From assembly GCA_016936035.1 (NCBI GenBank), contig JAFGPU010000199.1:1-5507 (forward strand): a DNA stretch of 5,507 bases, given 5' to 3'. Positions 1 to 5,507 of the stretch are shown here, in pieces. The translations under genes and the position numbers were made by a program. Within the stretch, counting starts at the first letter, position 1, and each line of letters starts with the position of its first letter. The stretch is from Acidimicrobiales bacterium (GTDB taxonomy: Bacteria; Actinomycetota; Acidimicrobiia; Acidimicrobiales; VFJN01). A model generated the notes under the pieces. The model was not told the origin of the DNA. It was given only the letters and a program-made list of their open reading frames with translations, and did no database searches.

Positions 1-44
1 AGCGGGCGAGCGGGCGAGCGGGCGAGCGGGCGAGCGGGCGAGCG
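1..44. repeat. Perfect 8-bp tandem repeat (AGCGGGCG), five full copies plus a half
   Basis: The unit AGCGGGCG is repeated five times without error at 1-40 and continues as AGCG at 41-44. The array runs into the window edge, so its full length is unknown. It lies beyond the end of the permease gene, in the downstream (leftward) direction of the operon. The unit is not a multiple of three, so copy-number change would shift any reading frame through it. Both strands are free of stop codons here, so coding or non-coding status cannot be settled from this edge. Confidence 0.9.
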
Positions 45-80
45 CAGCATCACCGGCCACACCGCCGGCGCCGCCTCAGG

Positions 81-98
81 TGCGACCGGTGCGACCGG
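81..98. repeat. Two tandem copies of TGCGACCGG
   Basis: Two identical 9-mers, TGCGACCGG, lie head to tail just downstream of the permease stop. They sit in a short gene-free stretch (51-114) rich in ACCGG and CGCCGG words. The second copy ends in a small possible stem, CCGGT-GCG-ACCGG (86-98). The 3-nt loop and absence of a following T-run (leftward transcription) make it a poor intrinsic terminator. The 9-nt, CCGG-ending unit resembles the repeat inside the 3' end of the ATPase gene (about 914-1108). I see no other signal between 51 and 114. Confidence 0.5.
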
Positions 99-114
99 AC
101 ACCGCCGGTGCGAC

Positions 115-897
115 TCAAGCGCCCGTGCGAGCCAGGCGGACCAGCCGGTGGTCGGGCGTGAACAGCTGGCGGGTGAGCCCGAGGCCGATGACGACCACGT
201 TGGTGGCCACGCAGCCGAGGATCAGGTACATGATCGCCGCCTGCACGAGCACGGCGTCCACCGGGTCGGCGCCCGCCAGGATGAGGCCGGTCATCGCACC
301 GGGCAGGAAGACGAGCCCCACGGCCTTCGTGCTCTCGATCTGTGATGTCAGGGCCGTGCGCAGGGCCGAGCGCACGAACGGTTTGGCGGCCTGCTGCCAC
401 GGCTGGCCGAGCGCCAGCCGCGCTTCGACCTCGGCCCGGCGATCGGCCATCTCGTCGAGGATGCGGCGGGAGGCCACGACGATGCTGCCGATGGAGTTTC
501 CGATCATCATCCCGGCGATCGGCACCACCGCCCGCCCGACCATGGGGTAGATGCCCAGGCCGAACACCACGAACAGGCTGAGGAACGCGGATGCGGAGGT
601 GGCGACGACCGTGATGCGGACGATGTCGGGCACCTCCGGAGCCCGACGGCGCACGGTGAGCGCCGCCACGCCGAGCATGACGACCACCCACGCCCACGCC
701 CACGCCACCGGGGTGTCGTCGTCGATGATGAACACCAGCAGGTAGCCCACCGCCAGCAGCTGCACCAGCGCGCGGCCGGTGGCCCAGAGCATGTCGCGCT
801 CGAGCCGCAGGCCCTGCCACAGCGACAGGCCCACGGCCACGGCGACCAGGATGAGCGAGAGGGCCAGGCCACTCCAGCCGATGGCGGCGTCATCCAC
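115..897 (-). CDS. fetB: FetB/YbbM-type (UPF0014) ABC transporter permease
   Basis: This is a 260-aa polytopic inner-membrane protein, almost exactly the usual length of the family. About seven hydrophobic segments are visible, near residues 8-28, 42-57, 67-82, 94-115, 123-140, 193-209 and 216-240. Family hallmarks include [13 protein letters not shown] (42-54), [13 protein letters not shown] (126-138), a cytoplasmic charged stretch with ARLALGQPW (159-167) that probably couples to the ATPase, and [20 protein letters not shown] (185-204). The E. coli homologue FetB works with FetA in iron export; here the substrate is inferred only. The start is GTG at 897: an AGGAGG Shine-Dalgarno lies 6 nt upstream, and the start overlaps the ATPase stop by 8 nt (GTGGATGA), which suggests translational coupling. 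The frame stays open to an ATG at 1116, but that extension reads through the neighbour's repeat as low-complexity Pro/Val/Arg and is not believable. The stop is TGA at 117-115. Confidence 0.92.
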   Translation of the reverse strand: MDDAAIGWSGLALSLILVAVAVGLSLWQGLRLERDMLWATGRALVQLLAVGYLLVFIIDDDTPVAWAWAWVVVMLGVAALTVRRRAPEVPDIVRITVVATSASAFLSLFVVFGLGIYPMVGRAVVPIAGMMIGNSIGSIVVASRRILDEMADRRAEVEARLALGQPWQQAAKPFVRSALRTALTSQIESTKAVGLVFLPGAMTGLILAGADPVDAVLVQAAIMYLILGCVATNVVVIGLGLTRQLFTPDHRLVRLARTGA

Positions 898-1798
898 GGG
901 CGTCCTCCTGGTCCTCGGGAACGCCGGGGCGCCCGGCACCGGCCTCGCCGGAAGAACCGGCCCCACCGGCCCCACCGGCCCCACCGGTCTCGCCGGAAGC
1001 ACCGGCGCCGGCACCGGCCCCGCCCGAAGCACCGACCCCACCGGGCGCGCCGGCACCACCGGCCTCGCCGGAAGCACCGGCACCACCGGCCTCGCCGGAG
1101 GGGCCGACGTCGGCATCGGTTGCCGGGCCGGCGTTGGTCAGGAAGCGGGTGCGTTCGGCGCCGGTGGCGATGCGGCCGGCGACGAGCACCACGACGTCGT
1201 CAGCGAGCCGATCGGCCTGCTCGAGGTCGTGGGTGACCCACACGAGCGGTCGGCCGGCGTCCGCGAGGCGGCGCGCCGTGCGCTCGAGCCGCTGGCGGGC
1301 ATCGGGGTCGAGCGCCGAGGTGGGCTCGTCCATGAGCAGCGCCTCGGGCTGGGTCACCAGCGTGCGGGCCAGGCACATGCGCTGCGCTTCGCCGCCCGAC
1401 AGGTCGTCGGCCGACCGGTCGAGGAACGAAGGGTCGAGGCGGGCGTCGTCGAGGGCGGCGGCCAGCTCGTCGTCGGTCGCGGTCGGGTCGGCGACGAGGA
1501 GGTTGTCGCGCACGGTGCCGGGGAACGGGGCGGGCCGCTGGAACACCATGCCCACCCGCCGCCGCAGGGCCAGGGGGTCGAGGGTGTCGATCGGGTCGCC
1601 GCGGAACCTGATCTGCCCGCCGGTCCGCACCTCGAGCCGGTTGAGCAGGCGCAGCAGCATCGACTTGCCGGCGCCCGACGGCCCGACGAGCACGGTGATG
1701 CCCTGGTCGGGGATGACCAGGTCGATGCCGTCGAGAATGGTGACGTCGTCGATGGCCAGCGAGACGTCGTCGAGCTCGTAGAGCGGTGTTGACGGCAT
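890..1798 (-). CDS. fetA: FetA/YbbL-type ABC transporter ATPase with Gly/Ala-rich repeat tail
   Basis: This 302-aa cytosolic nucleotide-binding subunit is expected to power the permease encoded just downstream. All ABC motifs are intact: Walker A GPSGAGKS (39-46), Q-loop Gln87 in VFQRP, signature LSGGEAQR (133-140), Walker B ALLMDE (153-158), D-loop SALD (161-164) and switch His190 in WVTHD. The core ends near residue 222, matching the roughly 225-aa E. coli FetA. The remaining ~80 residues are an added tail, of which about 231-292 is Gly/Ala/Ser-rich ([18 protein letters not shown]) and encoded by a 9-nt minisatellite. The final residues PEDQEDARG are acidic and overlie the permease ribosome binding site. 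The start is ATG at 1798, 35 nt after the glycosyltransferase stop, with only a weak G-rich sequence (GGGCGGCGG) as a ribosome site; the reading frame is open far upstream but makes no family sense there. The iron-export role is inferred from homology and pairing. Confidence 0.9.
   Translation of the reverse strand: MPSTPLYELDDVSLAIDDVTILDGIDLVIPDQGITVLVGPSGAGKSMLLRLLNRLEVRTGGQIRFRGDPIDTLDPLALRRRVGMVFQRPAPFPGTVRDNLLVADPTATDDELAAALDDARLDPSFLDRSADDLSGGEAQRMCLARTLVTQPEALLMDEPTSALDPDARQRLERTARRLADAGRPLVWVTHDLEQADRLADDVVVLVAGRIATGAERTRFLTNAGPATDADVGPSGEAGGAGASGEAGGAGAPGGVGASGGAGAGAGASGETGGAGGAGGAGSSGEAGAGRPGVPEDQEDARG
904..909 (-). promoter_or_regulatory. Ribosome binding site AGGAGG for the permease
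   Basis: On the minus strand AGGAGG lies 6 nt before the GTG at 897. It is the strongest Shine-Dalgarno in the window and sits inside the last codons of the ATPase gene. It fixes the permease start at 897 and argues against the upstream ATG at 1116. Confidence 0.85.
914..1108 (-). repeat. 9-nt periodic minisatellite encoding the ATPase C-terminal tail
   Basis: The plus strand shows imperfect tandem units ending in CCGG, such as CCCCACCGG (three copies in a row at about 961-987), CCTCGCCGG, AAGCACCGG and CACCACCGG. Higher-order order is visible: the run CCTCGCCGG-AAGCACCGG-CACCACCGG-CCTCGCCGG occurs near 1060-1098. Because units are 9 nt, gain or loss keeps all frames intact, which explains the long open frames on both strands. 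Read in the ATPase frame it gives Gly/Ala/Ser triplets; read on the opposite strand it gives spurious collagen-like Gly-X-X. Confidence 0.85.
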
Positions 1799-1833
1799 GG
1801 ACGGTGCGCCGCCGCCCGAGGGCCGGGTGCCGG

Positions 1834-2652
1834 TCAAACGGTGCTGCGGTCGGTGGGGTCGGGACGGAGGCCGTTGCCGGTCGGCGTCGCCCCGTGCTGC
1901 GCCACCCGGGGCGGCACCGACGGCGGACCGACGCCCGCCAGGGCTCGGAGGCGCTCGCCGGTGGCCGAGAACTTGAGGATGCACCACACCGCGCGCACGC
2001 CGTCGCGCCAGCCGATCTTCTTGCCCTCGGCGTAGGTGCGGCCGTTGTAGCTGATGCCCAGCTCGTAGACCCGCCAGTCGGCCCGCGCCACCTTGGCGGT
2101 GACCTCGGGCTCGAACCCGAAGCGGTCCTCCTCGATGGTGACCGACTGGATGACCTCGCGCCGGAAGACCTTGTAGCAGGTCTCCATGTCGGTGAGGTTC
2201 AGGTTGGTGAACATGTTCGACAGGGTGGTGAGGAACCGGTTGCCCACCGAGTGCCAGTAGTAGAGCACCCGGTGCGGCTGGCTGGAGATGAACCGCGAGC
2301 CGTAGACGACGTCGGCCAGGTCGTCGAGCAGGGGCTGCACCAGGGCGCCGTACTCGGACGGGTCGTACTCGAGGTCGGCGTCCTGCACGATGACGTAGTC
2401 GGCGGTGGCCTCGGAGAATCCCCGCCGCAGCGCTGCGCCCTTGCCCTGGTTGTAGGGCTGCAGGAGCACCCGCACCGCCGGGTCGGACATGCGGGCCAGG
2501 ATGTCGCGGGTACCGTCGGTCGACCCGTCGTCGACGACGATGACCTCGGCCGTGTACGGCGACGCCAGCACCTGGTCGACGACGTCGGAGACCGTGGCCG
2601 ACTCGTTGTAGCACGGGATGATCACGGACAGACAAGGCTTCGGATCGGTCAC
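1834..2652 (-). CDS. Family 2 glycosyltransferase, polyprenyl-phosphate sugar synthase type
   Basis: This 272-aa soluble protein probably transfers a sugar from a nucleotide donor to a polyprenyl phosphate or similar acceptor at the cytoplasmic face. GT-A fold motifs appear in order: VIIPCYNE (10-17), [10 protein letters not shown] (39-48, nucleotide binding), [11 protein letters not shown] (68-78), QDADLEYDP (90-98, with the metal-binding DAD at 91-93), YGSRF (117-121), [12 protein letters not shown] (154-165), [13 protein letters not shown] (178-190) and [17 protein letters not shown] (202-218). No membrane helix follows the domain, so it is of the soluble DPM1-like class. The last ~35 residues are Pro/Gly/Thr-rich and look disordered. 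I chose GTG at 2652 because GGAAGGA lies 9 nt upstream and the protein then begins a few residues before the first beta strand. GTGs at 2670 and 2679 are in frame but lack a ribosome site. It is 39 nt downstream of the sulfatase-like gene. Sugar and acceptor are unknown. Confidence 0.9.
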   Translation of the reverse strand: MTDPKPCLSVIIPCYNESATVSDVVDQVLASPYTAEVIVVDDGSTDGTRDILARMSDPAVRVLLQPYNQGKGAALRRGFSEATADYVIVQDADLEYDPSEYGALVQPLLDDLADVVYGSRFISSQPHRVLYYWHSVGNRFLTTLSNMFTNLNLTDMETCYKVFRREVIQSVTIEEDRFGFEPEVTAKVARADWRVYELGISYNGRTYAEGKKIGWRDGVRAVWCILKFSATGERLRALAGVGPPSVPPRVAQHGATPTGNGLRPDPTDRSTV

Positions 2653-2691
2653 CCCAGCGGGTCCTTCCACGTGTCGCACGATCGGACGATG

Positions 2692-4875
2692 TTAGGTGAC
2701 GAGCGGGTGCAACGTGATGGTGTCGCCCGTTCGCTCGACCTCGTAGGCGACGACGTCGTTGTGCCCGTCCTCGAAGAAGGGGGCGATGTAGCCGCTGAAG
2801 CGCCACCCGTCGTCGGAGGGCAGGTAGCCGCCGATGGTCCCTGCGATCGTGCCGTTGACGGCCACGACCAGCTCCGGGGGCCGCTCGTCGCTGCCGTCCA
2901 CGGTCCCTTCCATGATGTAGGGCACCTGGTCGTGGGCGACCGACAGGTCGTCGAGCACGTCGGCGTCGTCCATGGTCCACCGCAACCGGCTGTCGGTGCC
3001 GGTGTCGAAGGCGCGCACGGGGTTGCCGACCAGGTCCTCGCCCTCGCCCACGGCGGCGAGGGCCACCCAGTCGTCGCCTGTCGGGAACTGCTCCTCGTGT
3101 GCCGCCGCCAGCGCCAGCGCGGCATCGACGTCGGTCTGGACGTGCCGCTCGATCGTCGGCTCGCTGCCGTCGAAGAGCGAGTGGCCCTCGAGGTTCCAGT
3201 CGGCCTCGATGTCGAGCAGGTCGATGATCGACGGCAGGACGTCGACGGTCGACGCCGCCTGGTCGTCCACGGCACCTTCGGCCTGGCCGGGTGCCTTGAT
3301 GAACAGCGGGATGCGGAAGAGCTCGTCGGTGTTCGTGTCGTCTTCCCGACGGGTGAAGCCGGGGGCGGTCATGTCGATGCCGTGGTCGCTCATCACCACC
3401 ACGAGCGAGTCGTCCCACGCGCCTGTCGCCTCCAGGTGGTCGAGCATGTCGCCCACCAGGGCGTCGACGGCGCCGATCTGCATCGCCTGGAGCGGGTAGA
3501 TCTGGCGGAACAGGAAGTCGTACGCGGGGTCGTCGGGCGCGGGGAGGGTCGGCCCGCCTTTGGACTCGTCGGGCATCCGGGTGGCCGGCAGGAGGCCGTC
3601 GCCCCACGGCGTCAGGTTGTAGGGGTGGTGCGGCGGCACGATGTGGACGAAGTTGACCGAGGGGTCGCCGTCGATCAGGCCGATCTGGCGCCGGAAGGCC
3701 GACAGCTGGTTCGTGCCCCCGAGCTCACCCTCGGGCTTCTGCTCGACCTCGGCCATGGGCCCCGGTCGCTCGGTCGTCGGCGGCGCACCCGAGGCGCTGG
3801 TGGCACCGGCGACGTCGGCGTCGAAGTTCCCCCAGCCGGTGTCGATGGCGGGGAGTCCGTCGCGCAGATCGGGAGGGAGCACGCGGTGGGCGTACACGAC
3901 GGACGCGTCGTCGAGGAGCTGGCGCGTCGGCGATGGCGGTGGCGGCTCGCAGACGTCGGACGGGCACATGTCGGTGACCAACTCGTAGCGGTTCACCGGA
4001 TAGCGGTCGCCGAACAACGTGAAGTAGTTGCGGGGGTGCTCGTCGAGGATCGGCAGCCGGCCGTGGCCGGAGCGGACGCCGGAAAGGATGGTCGGGGCCG
4101 AGACGTAGGTGGTCCGTGACTCGCTCGCGGCGTTGCGGAACCAGGTGCTCTGCTCGGCAAGGCGCGCCAGGTTCGGGTAGCGCGCGTCGTTGATCGTCCC
4201 GTCGCCGCGCATGATCGCGGTGACGGGGAACTCGTCCAGGACCACCACGACGACGGGACCGGCCAGTGGCGGCACCGTCACCGTTCCCTGCTGGCCCGCG
4301 ACGGCAGGGGCCGCGAGCAGCTCGGCGGTGGGACTGGAGGTGAGGAACAGCACCACGAACGCCAGGTTGCCGAGGGCGAGGTAGGCCAGGAACTGACGGA
4401 CGATGCCGGATCGGTTCTCGACCACGGCGGCGACCACTCCGAGACCGACGACCACCGGCACCACGTACACGACGCCGTCGACGCGCAGGGTCGTGCACAG
4501 GGCCAAGCCGAACAAGGAGGCGAAGATGCCGACTCCCAGACCGTGGAACAGCGGGGCGAGCCGCCGCCACGGCAACGATGCCAGCGTGGTGAGCAGGAAC
4601 ACGGTGGCGGCGGGCACCACCGCGACGACGACCGCGAACAGCACGATCTGGTGGGACTCGTAGTGCCCCGCCACGAAGAAGGTGGGGTTGCTCCCGAGCA
4701 GGTCGAGCAGCGGCTGGGTGATGGCCACACCGGCCAGACCGAGGAGGACGGCGACGTCGGCGAACCATCGCCGTGCCGTGGTCCGCCTCGTCTTCGCCGG
4801 CGCGTCCGACCCCGCCTCCGGCGCGAGCTCCGGTGACGGCAGGTAGCCGGGCTCGCCCGGTCTCTCCTCGATCAT
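2692..4875 (-). CDS. Membrane-anchored sulfatase/phosphatase-superfamily protein (LtaS-like layout)
   Basis: The 727-aa protein has a charged cytosolic N-terminus (1-36), then about five hydrophobic helices near 37-60, 77-98, 110-130, 135-153 and 162-180, and an extracytoplasmic sulfatase-superfamily domain from about 206 to 580. Recognisable are PVVVVVLDEFP (207-217; Asp214/Glu215 as likely metal ligands), SRTTYVSAPTILSG (253-266; probable nucleophile region), HIVPPHHPYN (411-420) and MSDHG (495-499; Asp497/His498 as metal ligands). The canonical Cys/Ser-x-Pro-x-Arg formylglycine motif is absent, so a Thr or Ser nucleophile is likely, as in phosphoglycerol transferases. Residues ~585-727 form a beta-rich C-terminal module with VAVNGTIAGT (671-680) and GYIAPFFEDGHNDVVAYEV, a pattern I associate with actinobacterial membrane sulfatases. 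The start ATG at 4875 has GAGG 8 nt upstream; an in-frame upstream start at 4932 lacks support. It is first in the leftward operon. Substrate is unknown; envelope glycan or polymer modification is inferred. Confidence 0.85.
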   Translation of the reverse strand: MIEERPGEPGYLPSPELAPEAGSDAPAKTRRTTARRWFADVAVLLGLAGVAITQPLLDLLGSNPTFFVAGHYESHQIVLFAVVVAVVPAATVFLLTTLASLPWRRLAPLFHGLGVGIFASLFGLALCTTLRVDGVVYVVPVVVGLGVVAAVVENRSGIVRQFLAYLALGNLAFVVLFLTSSPTAELLAAPAVAGQQGTVTVPPLAGPVVVVVLDEFPVTAIMRGDGTINDARYPNLARLAEQSTWFRNAASESRTTYVSAPTILSGVRSGHGRLPILDEHPRNYFTLFGDRYPVNRYELVTDMCPSDVCEPPPPSPTRQLLDDASVVYAHRVLPPDLRDGLPAIDTGWGNFDADVAGATSASGAPPTTERPGPMAEVEQKPEGELGGTNQLSAFRRQIGLIDGDPSVNFVHIVPPHHPYNLTPWGDGLLPATRMPDESKGGPTLPAPDDPAYDFLFRQIYPLQAMQIGAVDALVGDMLDHLEATGAWDDSLVVVMSDHGIDMTAPGFTRREDDTNTDELFRIPLFIKAPGQAEGAVDDQAASTVDVLPSIIDLLDIEADWNLEGHSLFDGSEPTIERHVQTDVDAALALAAAHEEQFPTGDDWVALAAVGEGEDLVGNPVRAFDTGTDSRLRWTMDDADVLDDLSVAHDQVPYIMEGTVDGSDERPPELVVAVNGTIAGTIGGYLPSDDGWRFSGYIAPFFEDGHNDVVAYEVERTGDTITLHPLVT

Positions 4876-4903
4876 TGGTCCACCCTCTGCACCCACGCAG
4901 GGA

Positions 4904-4909
4904 TTGCTA
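4904..4909 (-). promoter_or_regulatory. Weak candidate -10 element for the leftward operon
   Basis: On the minus strand the hexamer is TAGCAA, followed by T. It resembles the actinobacterial TANNNT -10 only with a one-base shift. It would place transcription start about 20 nt before the ATG at 4875. No convincing -35 lies 17 nt upstream. It is the only A/T-containing patch at a suitable distance. Confidence 0.22.
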
Positions 4910-4976
4910 GTCGGTCGGCCGCCCCCTCGCACGCCCCCGCGCGCGCCGGACCCCCATCGGGATCGCTCCGAGGCCA

Positions 4977-4990
4977 GTTCGTGTGCGAAC
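4977..4990. promoter_or_regulatory. Perfect inverted repeat GTTCG-TGTG-CGAAC, possible operator
   Basis: The two 5-bp arms are exact reverse complements around a 4-bp spacer. The centre lies about 32 bp upstream of the mutase GTG and the repeat covers the expected -35 position, so a bound dimeric regulator could control mutase transcription and perhaps the divergent operon. A short cruciform or chance occurrence is possible. The regulator is unknown. Confidence 0.4.
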
Positions 4991-5002
4991 GCTCCACATC
5001 CG

Positions 5003-5008
5003 TAGCAT
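5003..5008 (+). promoter_or_regulatory. -10 element TAGCAT for a leaderless mutase transcript
   Basis: TAGCAT fits the actinobacterial TANNNT -10 consensus. Only 7 nt separate it from the GTG at 5016, so transcription would begin at or next to the first base of the start codon. The absence of any Shine-Dalgarno between 4991 and 5015 agrees with leaderless translation, which is common in actinobacteria. The -35 region is not TTGACA-like. Confidence 0.5.
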
Positions 5009-5015
5009 CACGCGC

Positions 5016-5507
5016 GTGAGCGAGCCGAGCGACAAGCCGAACCTCGACGACTGGCGGGACCTGGCGTCCAAGGACCTGAAGGGCGCCGATCCCGAGTCGC
5101 TGACCTGGCACACGCCCGAGGGCATCGACGTCAAGCCCCTGTACACGCCGGACGACCTGGCGGGCATCGAGGGCCTCGACTCGCTGCCGGGCTTCGCGCC
5201 CTTCACGCGCGGCGTGCGGGCCACGATGTACGCCAACCGTCCCTGGACCATCCGCCAGTACGCCGGCTTCTCCACCGCCGAGGAGTCCAACGCGTTCTAC
5301 CGCCGGAACCTGGCGGCGGGGCAGATGGGCCTGTCGGTCGCGTTCGACCTGGCGACCCACCGGGGCTACGACTCCGATCACCCCCGCGTCGTGGGCGACG
5401 TGGGCAAGGCGGGCGTGGCGATCGACTCGGTCGAGGACATGAAGATCCTCTTCGACCAGATCCCCCTCGAGAAGATGTCGGTCTCGATGACCATGAACGG
5501 GGCGGTG
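5016..5507 (+). CDS. mutB: Methylmalonyl-CoA mutase large (catalytic) subunit, N-terminal part
   Basis: The first 164 residues are present; the gene runs off the right edge in frame, and full-length family members are about 700-730 aa. The enzyme isomerises (R)-methylmalonyl-CoA and succinyl-CoA with adenosylcobalamin in the cytosol. The visible part carries the start of the CoA-threading TIM barrel: LYTPDDL (42-48), [10 protein letters not shown] (57-66), [17 protein letters not shown] (70-86), [16 protein letters not shown] (110-125), [18 protein letters not shown] (133-150) and [11 protein letters not shown] (154-164). By motif alignment Arg75 and Tyr82 correspond to Arg82 and Tyr89 of the Propionibacterium enzyme, active-site residues. 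FDLATHRG with Ala matches the E. coli Sbm style. The start GTG at 5016 yields the [13 protein letters not shown] terminus, with no ribosome site but a -10 just upstream. The symbol is also written scpA or mcmA in some genomes, and related acyl-CoA mutases cannot be excluded without the C-terminal half. Confidence 0.93.
   Translation, partial: MSEPSDKPNLDDWRDLASKDLKGADPESLTWHTPEGIDVKPLYTPDDLAGIEGLDSLPGFAPFTRGVRATMYANRPWTIRQYAGFSTAEESNAFYRRNLAAGQMGLSVAFDLATHRGYDSDHPRVVGDVGKAGVAIDSVEDMKILFDQIPLEKMSVSMTMNGAV

Larger units (their letters stand above)
4876..5015. other. Divergent intergenic region between operon and mutase
   Basis: This 140-bp gap separates the leftward sulfatase-like gene from the rightward mutase and must hold both promoters. 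It contains a candidate leftward -10 near 4904-4909, a GC-rich central stretch with no pattern I can name (about 4915-4960), a perfect inverted repeat at 4977-4990 and a rightward -10 at 5003-5008. I see no RNA gene or riboswitch in it. Confidence 0.7.

Noticed and set aside
86..111. Rho-independent terminator after the permease
   Set aside because: The stems (CCGGT-GCG-ACCGG at 86-98 and CACCG-C-CGGTG at 101-111) are short with tiny loops, and no T-run follows in the leftward direction.
898..1116. N-terminal extension of the permease to an ATG at 1116
   Set aside because: It would add 73 residues of Pro/Val/Arg low-complexity sequence from the neighbour's repeat. GTG at 897 has a strong AGGAGG and gives the usual family length.
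779..1792. Plus-strand frame with a collagen-like Gly-X-X run ([16 protein letters not shown])
   Set aside because: The Gly-X-X pattern is just the opposite-strand reading of the 9-nt minisatellite in the ATPase gene. The rest of the frame is antisense to conserved ABC motifs.
2653..2679. Earlier GTG starts for the glycosyltransferase at 2670 and 2679
   Set aside because: Neither has a ribosome site. GTG 2652 has GGAAGGA 9 nt upstream. The earlier starts remain possible but are less likely.
1799..3607. Upstream open frame in phase with the ATPase
   Set aside because: It crosses two other genes out of frame and encodes Arg/Gly/Pro-rich sequence with no domain. The ABC domain starts cleanly at ATG 1798.
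1786..4119. A 777-codon open frame on the plus strand opposite the glycosyltransferase and sulfatase-like genes
   Set aside because: It is a mirror frame of two well-supported genes in very GC-rich DNA. Its protein is His/Val/Gly/Asp-rich with no recognisable domain, and it ignores both gene boundaries.
4876..4932. Upstream start for the sulfatase-like gene at 4932
   Set aside because: The added 19 residues have no family support, and ATG 4875 has a GAGG ribosome site at proper spacing.
4977..4990. LexA/SOS box
   Set aside because: The Gram-positive SOS box reads GAAC-N4-GTTC. Here the arms are in the opposite order (GTTC outside left, GAAC outside right), so it does not match.
4872..5381. 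Minus-strand frames opposite the mutase
   Set aside because: They are antisense to a highly conserved enzyme and show no recognisable motif.

Overview
The window comes from a very GC-rich, high-GC Gram-positive type genome, most likely an actinobacterium. Acidimicrobiia-like (Ilumatobacter/Iamia type) is my best guess, from overall codon use, frequent GTG starts, tightly packed genes and the protein styles; the lineage is an inference, not a match. Almost every base is coding. The only intergenic space of any size is the roughly 140-bp divergent gap at 4876-5015, plus the left edge (1-114).

Layout from right to left. At 5016-5507 (+) lies the first 164 codons of the large (catalytic) subunit of methylmalonyl-CoA mutase, cut by the window edge and probably translated from a leaderless transcript. 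Divergent from it, four genes run leftwards on the minus strand as one apparent operon: (1) a membrane protein of about 727 aa with five predicted N-terminal membrane helices and an extracytoplasmic alkaline-phosphatase/sulfatase-superfamily domain (2692-4875); (2) a cytosolic family-2 glycosyltransferase of the polyprenyl-phosphate-sugar synthase type (1834-2652); (3) an ABC ATPase of the FetA/YbbL type with an unusual repeat-encoded Gly/Ala-rich C-terminal tail (890-1798); (4) its permease partner of the FetB/YbbM (UPF0014) type (115-897). Gaps are 39 and 35 nt, and the last two genes overlap by 8 nt.

Genes 3 and 4 form a complete two-gene ABC transporter whose best-studied relative exports iron in E. 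coli. Genes 1 and 2 look like an envelope-polymer pair: a lipid-linked sugar donor synthase or similar, and a surface transferase/hydrolase that acts outside the membrane. Why the two pairs share one transcription unit is not evident from sequence. The mutase belongs to propionate/branched-chain/odd-chain fatty acid metabolism and is probably unrelated to the leftward operon except for sharing the divergent promoter region.

The most unusual structures are a 9-nt periodic minisatellite inside the 3' end of the ATPase gene, an 8-bp perfect tandem repeat at the left edge, and a perfect 5-4-5 inverted repeat sitting where the -35 region of the mutase promoter should be. I found no RNA gene, insertion sequence, CRISPR array, or clear defence or otherwise new system in this window.
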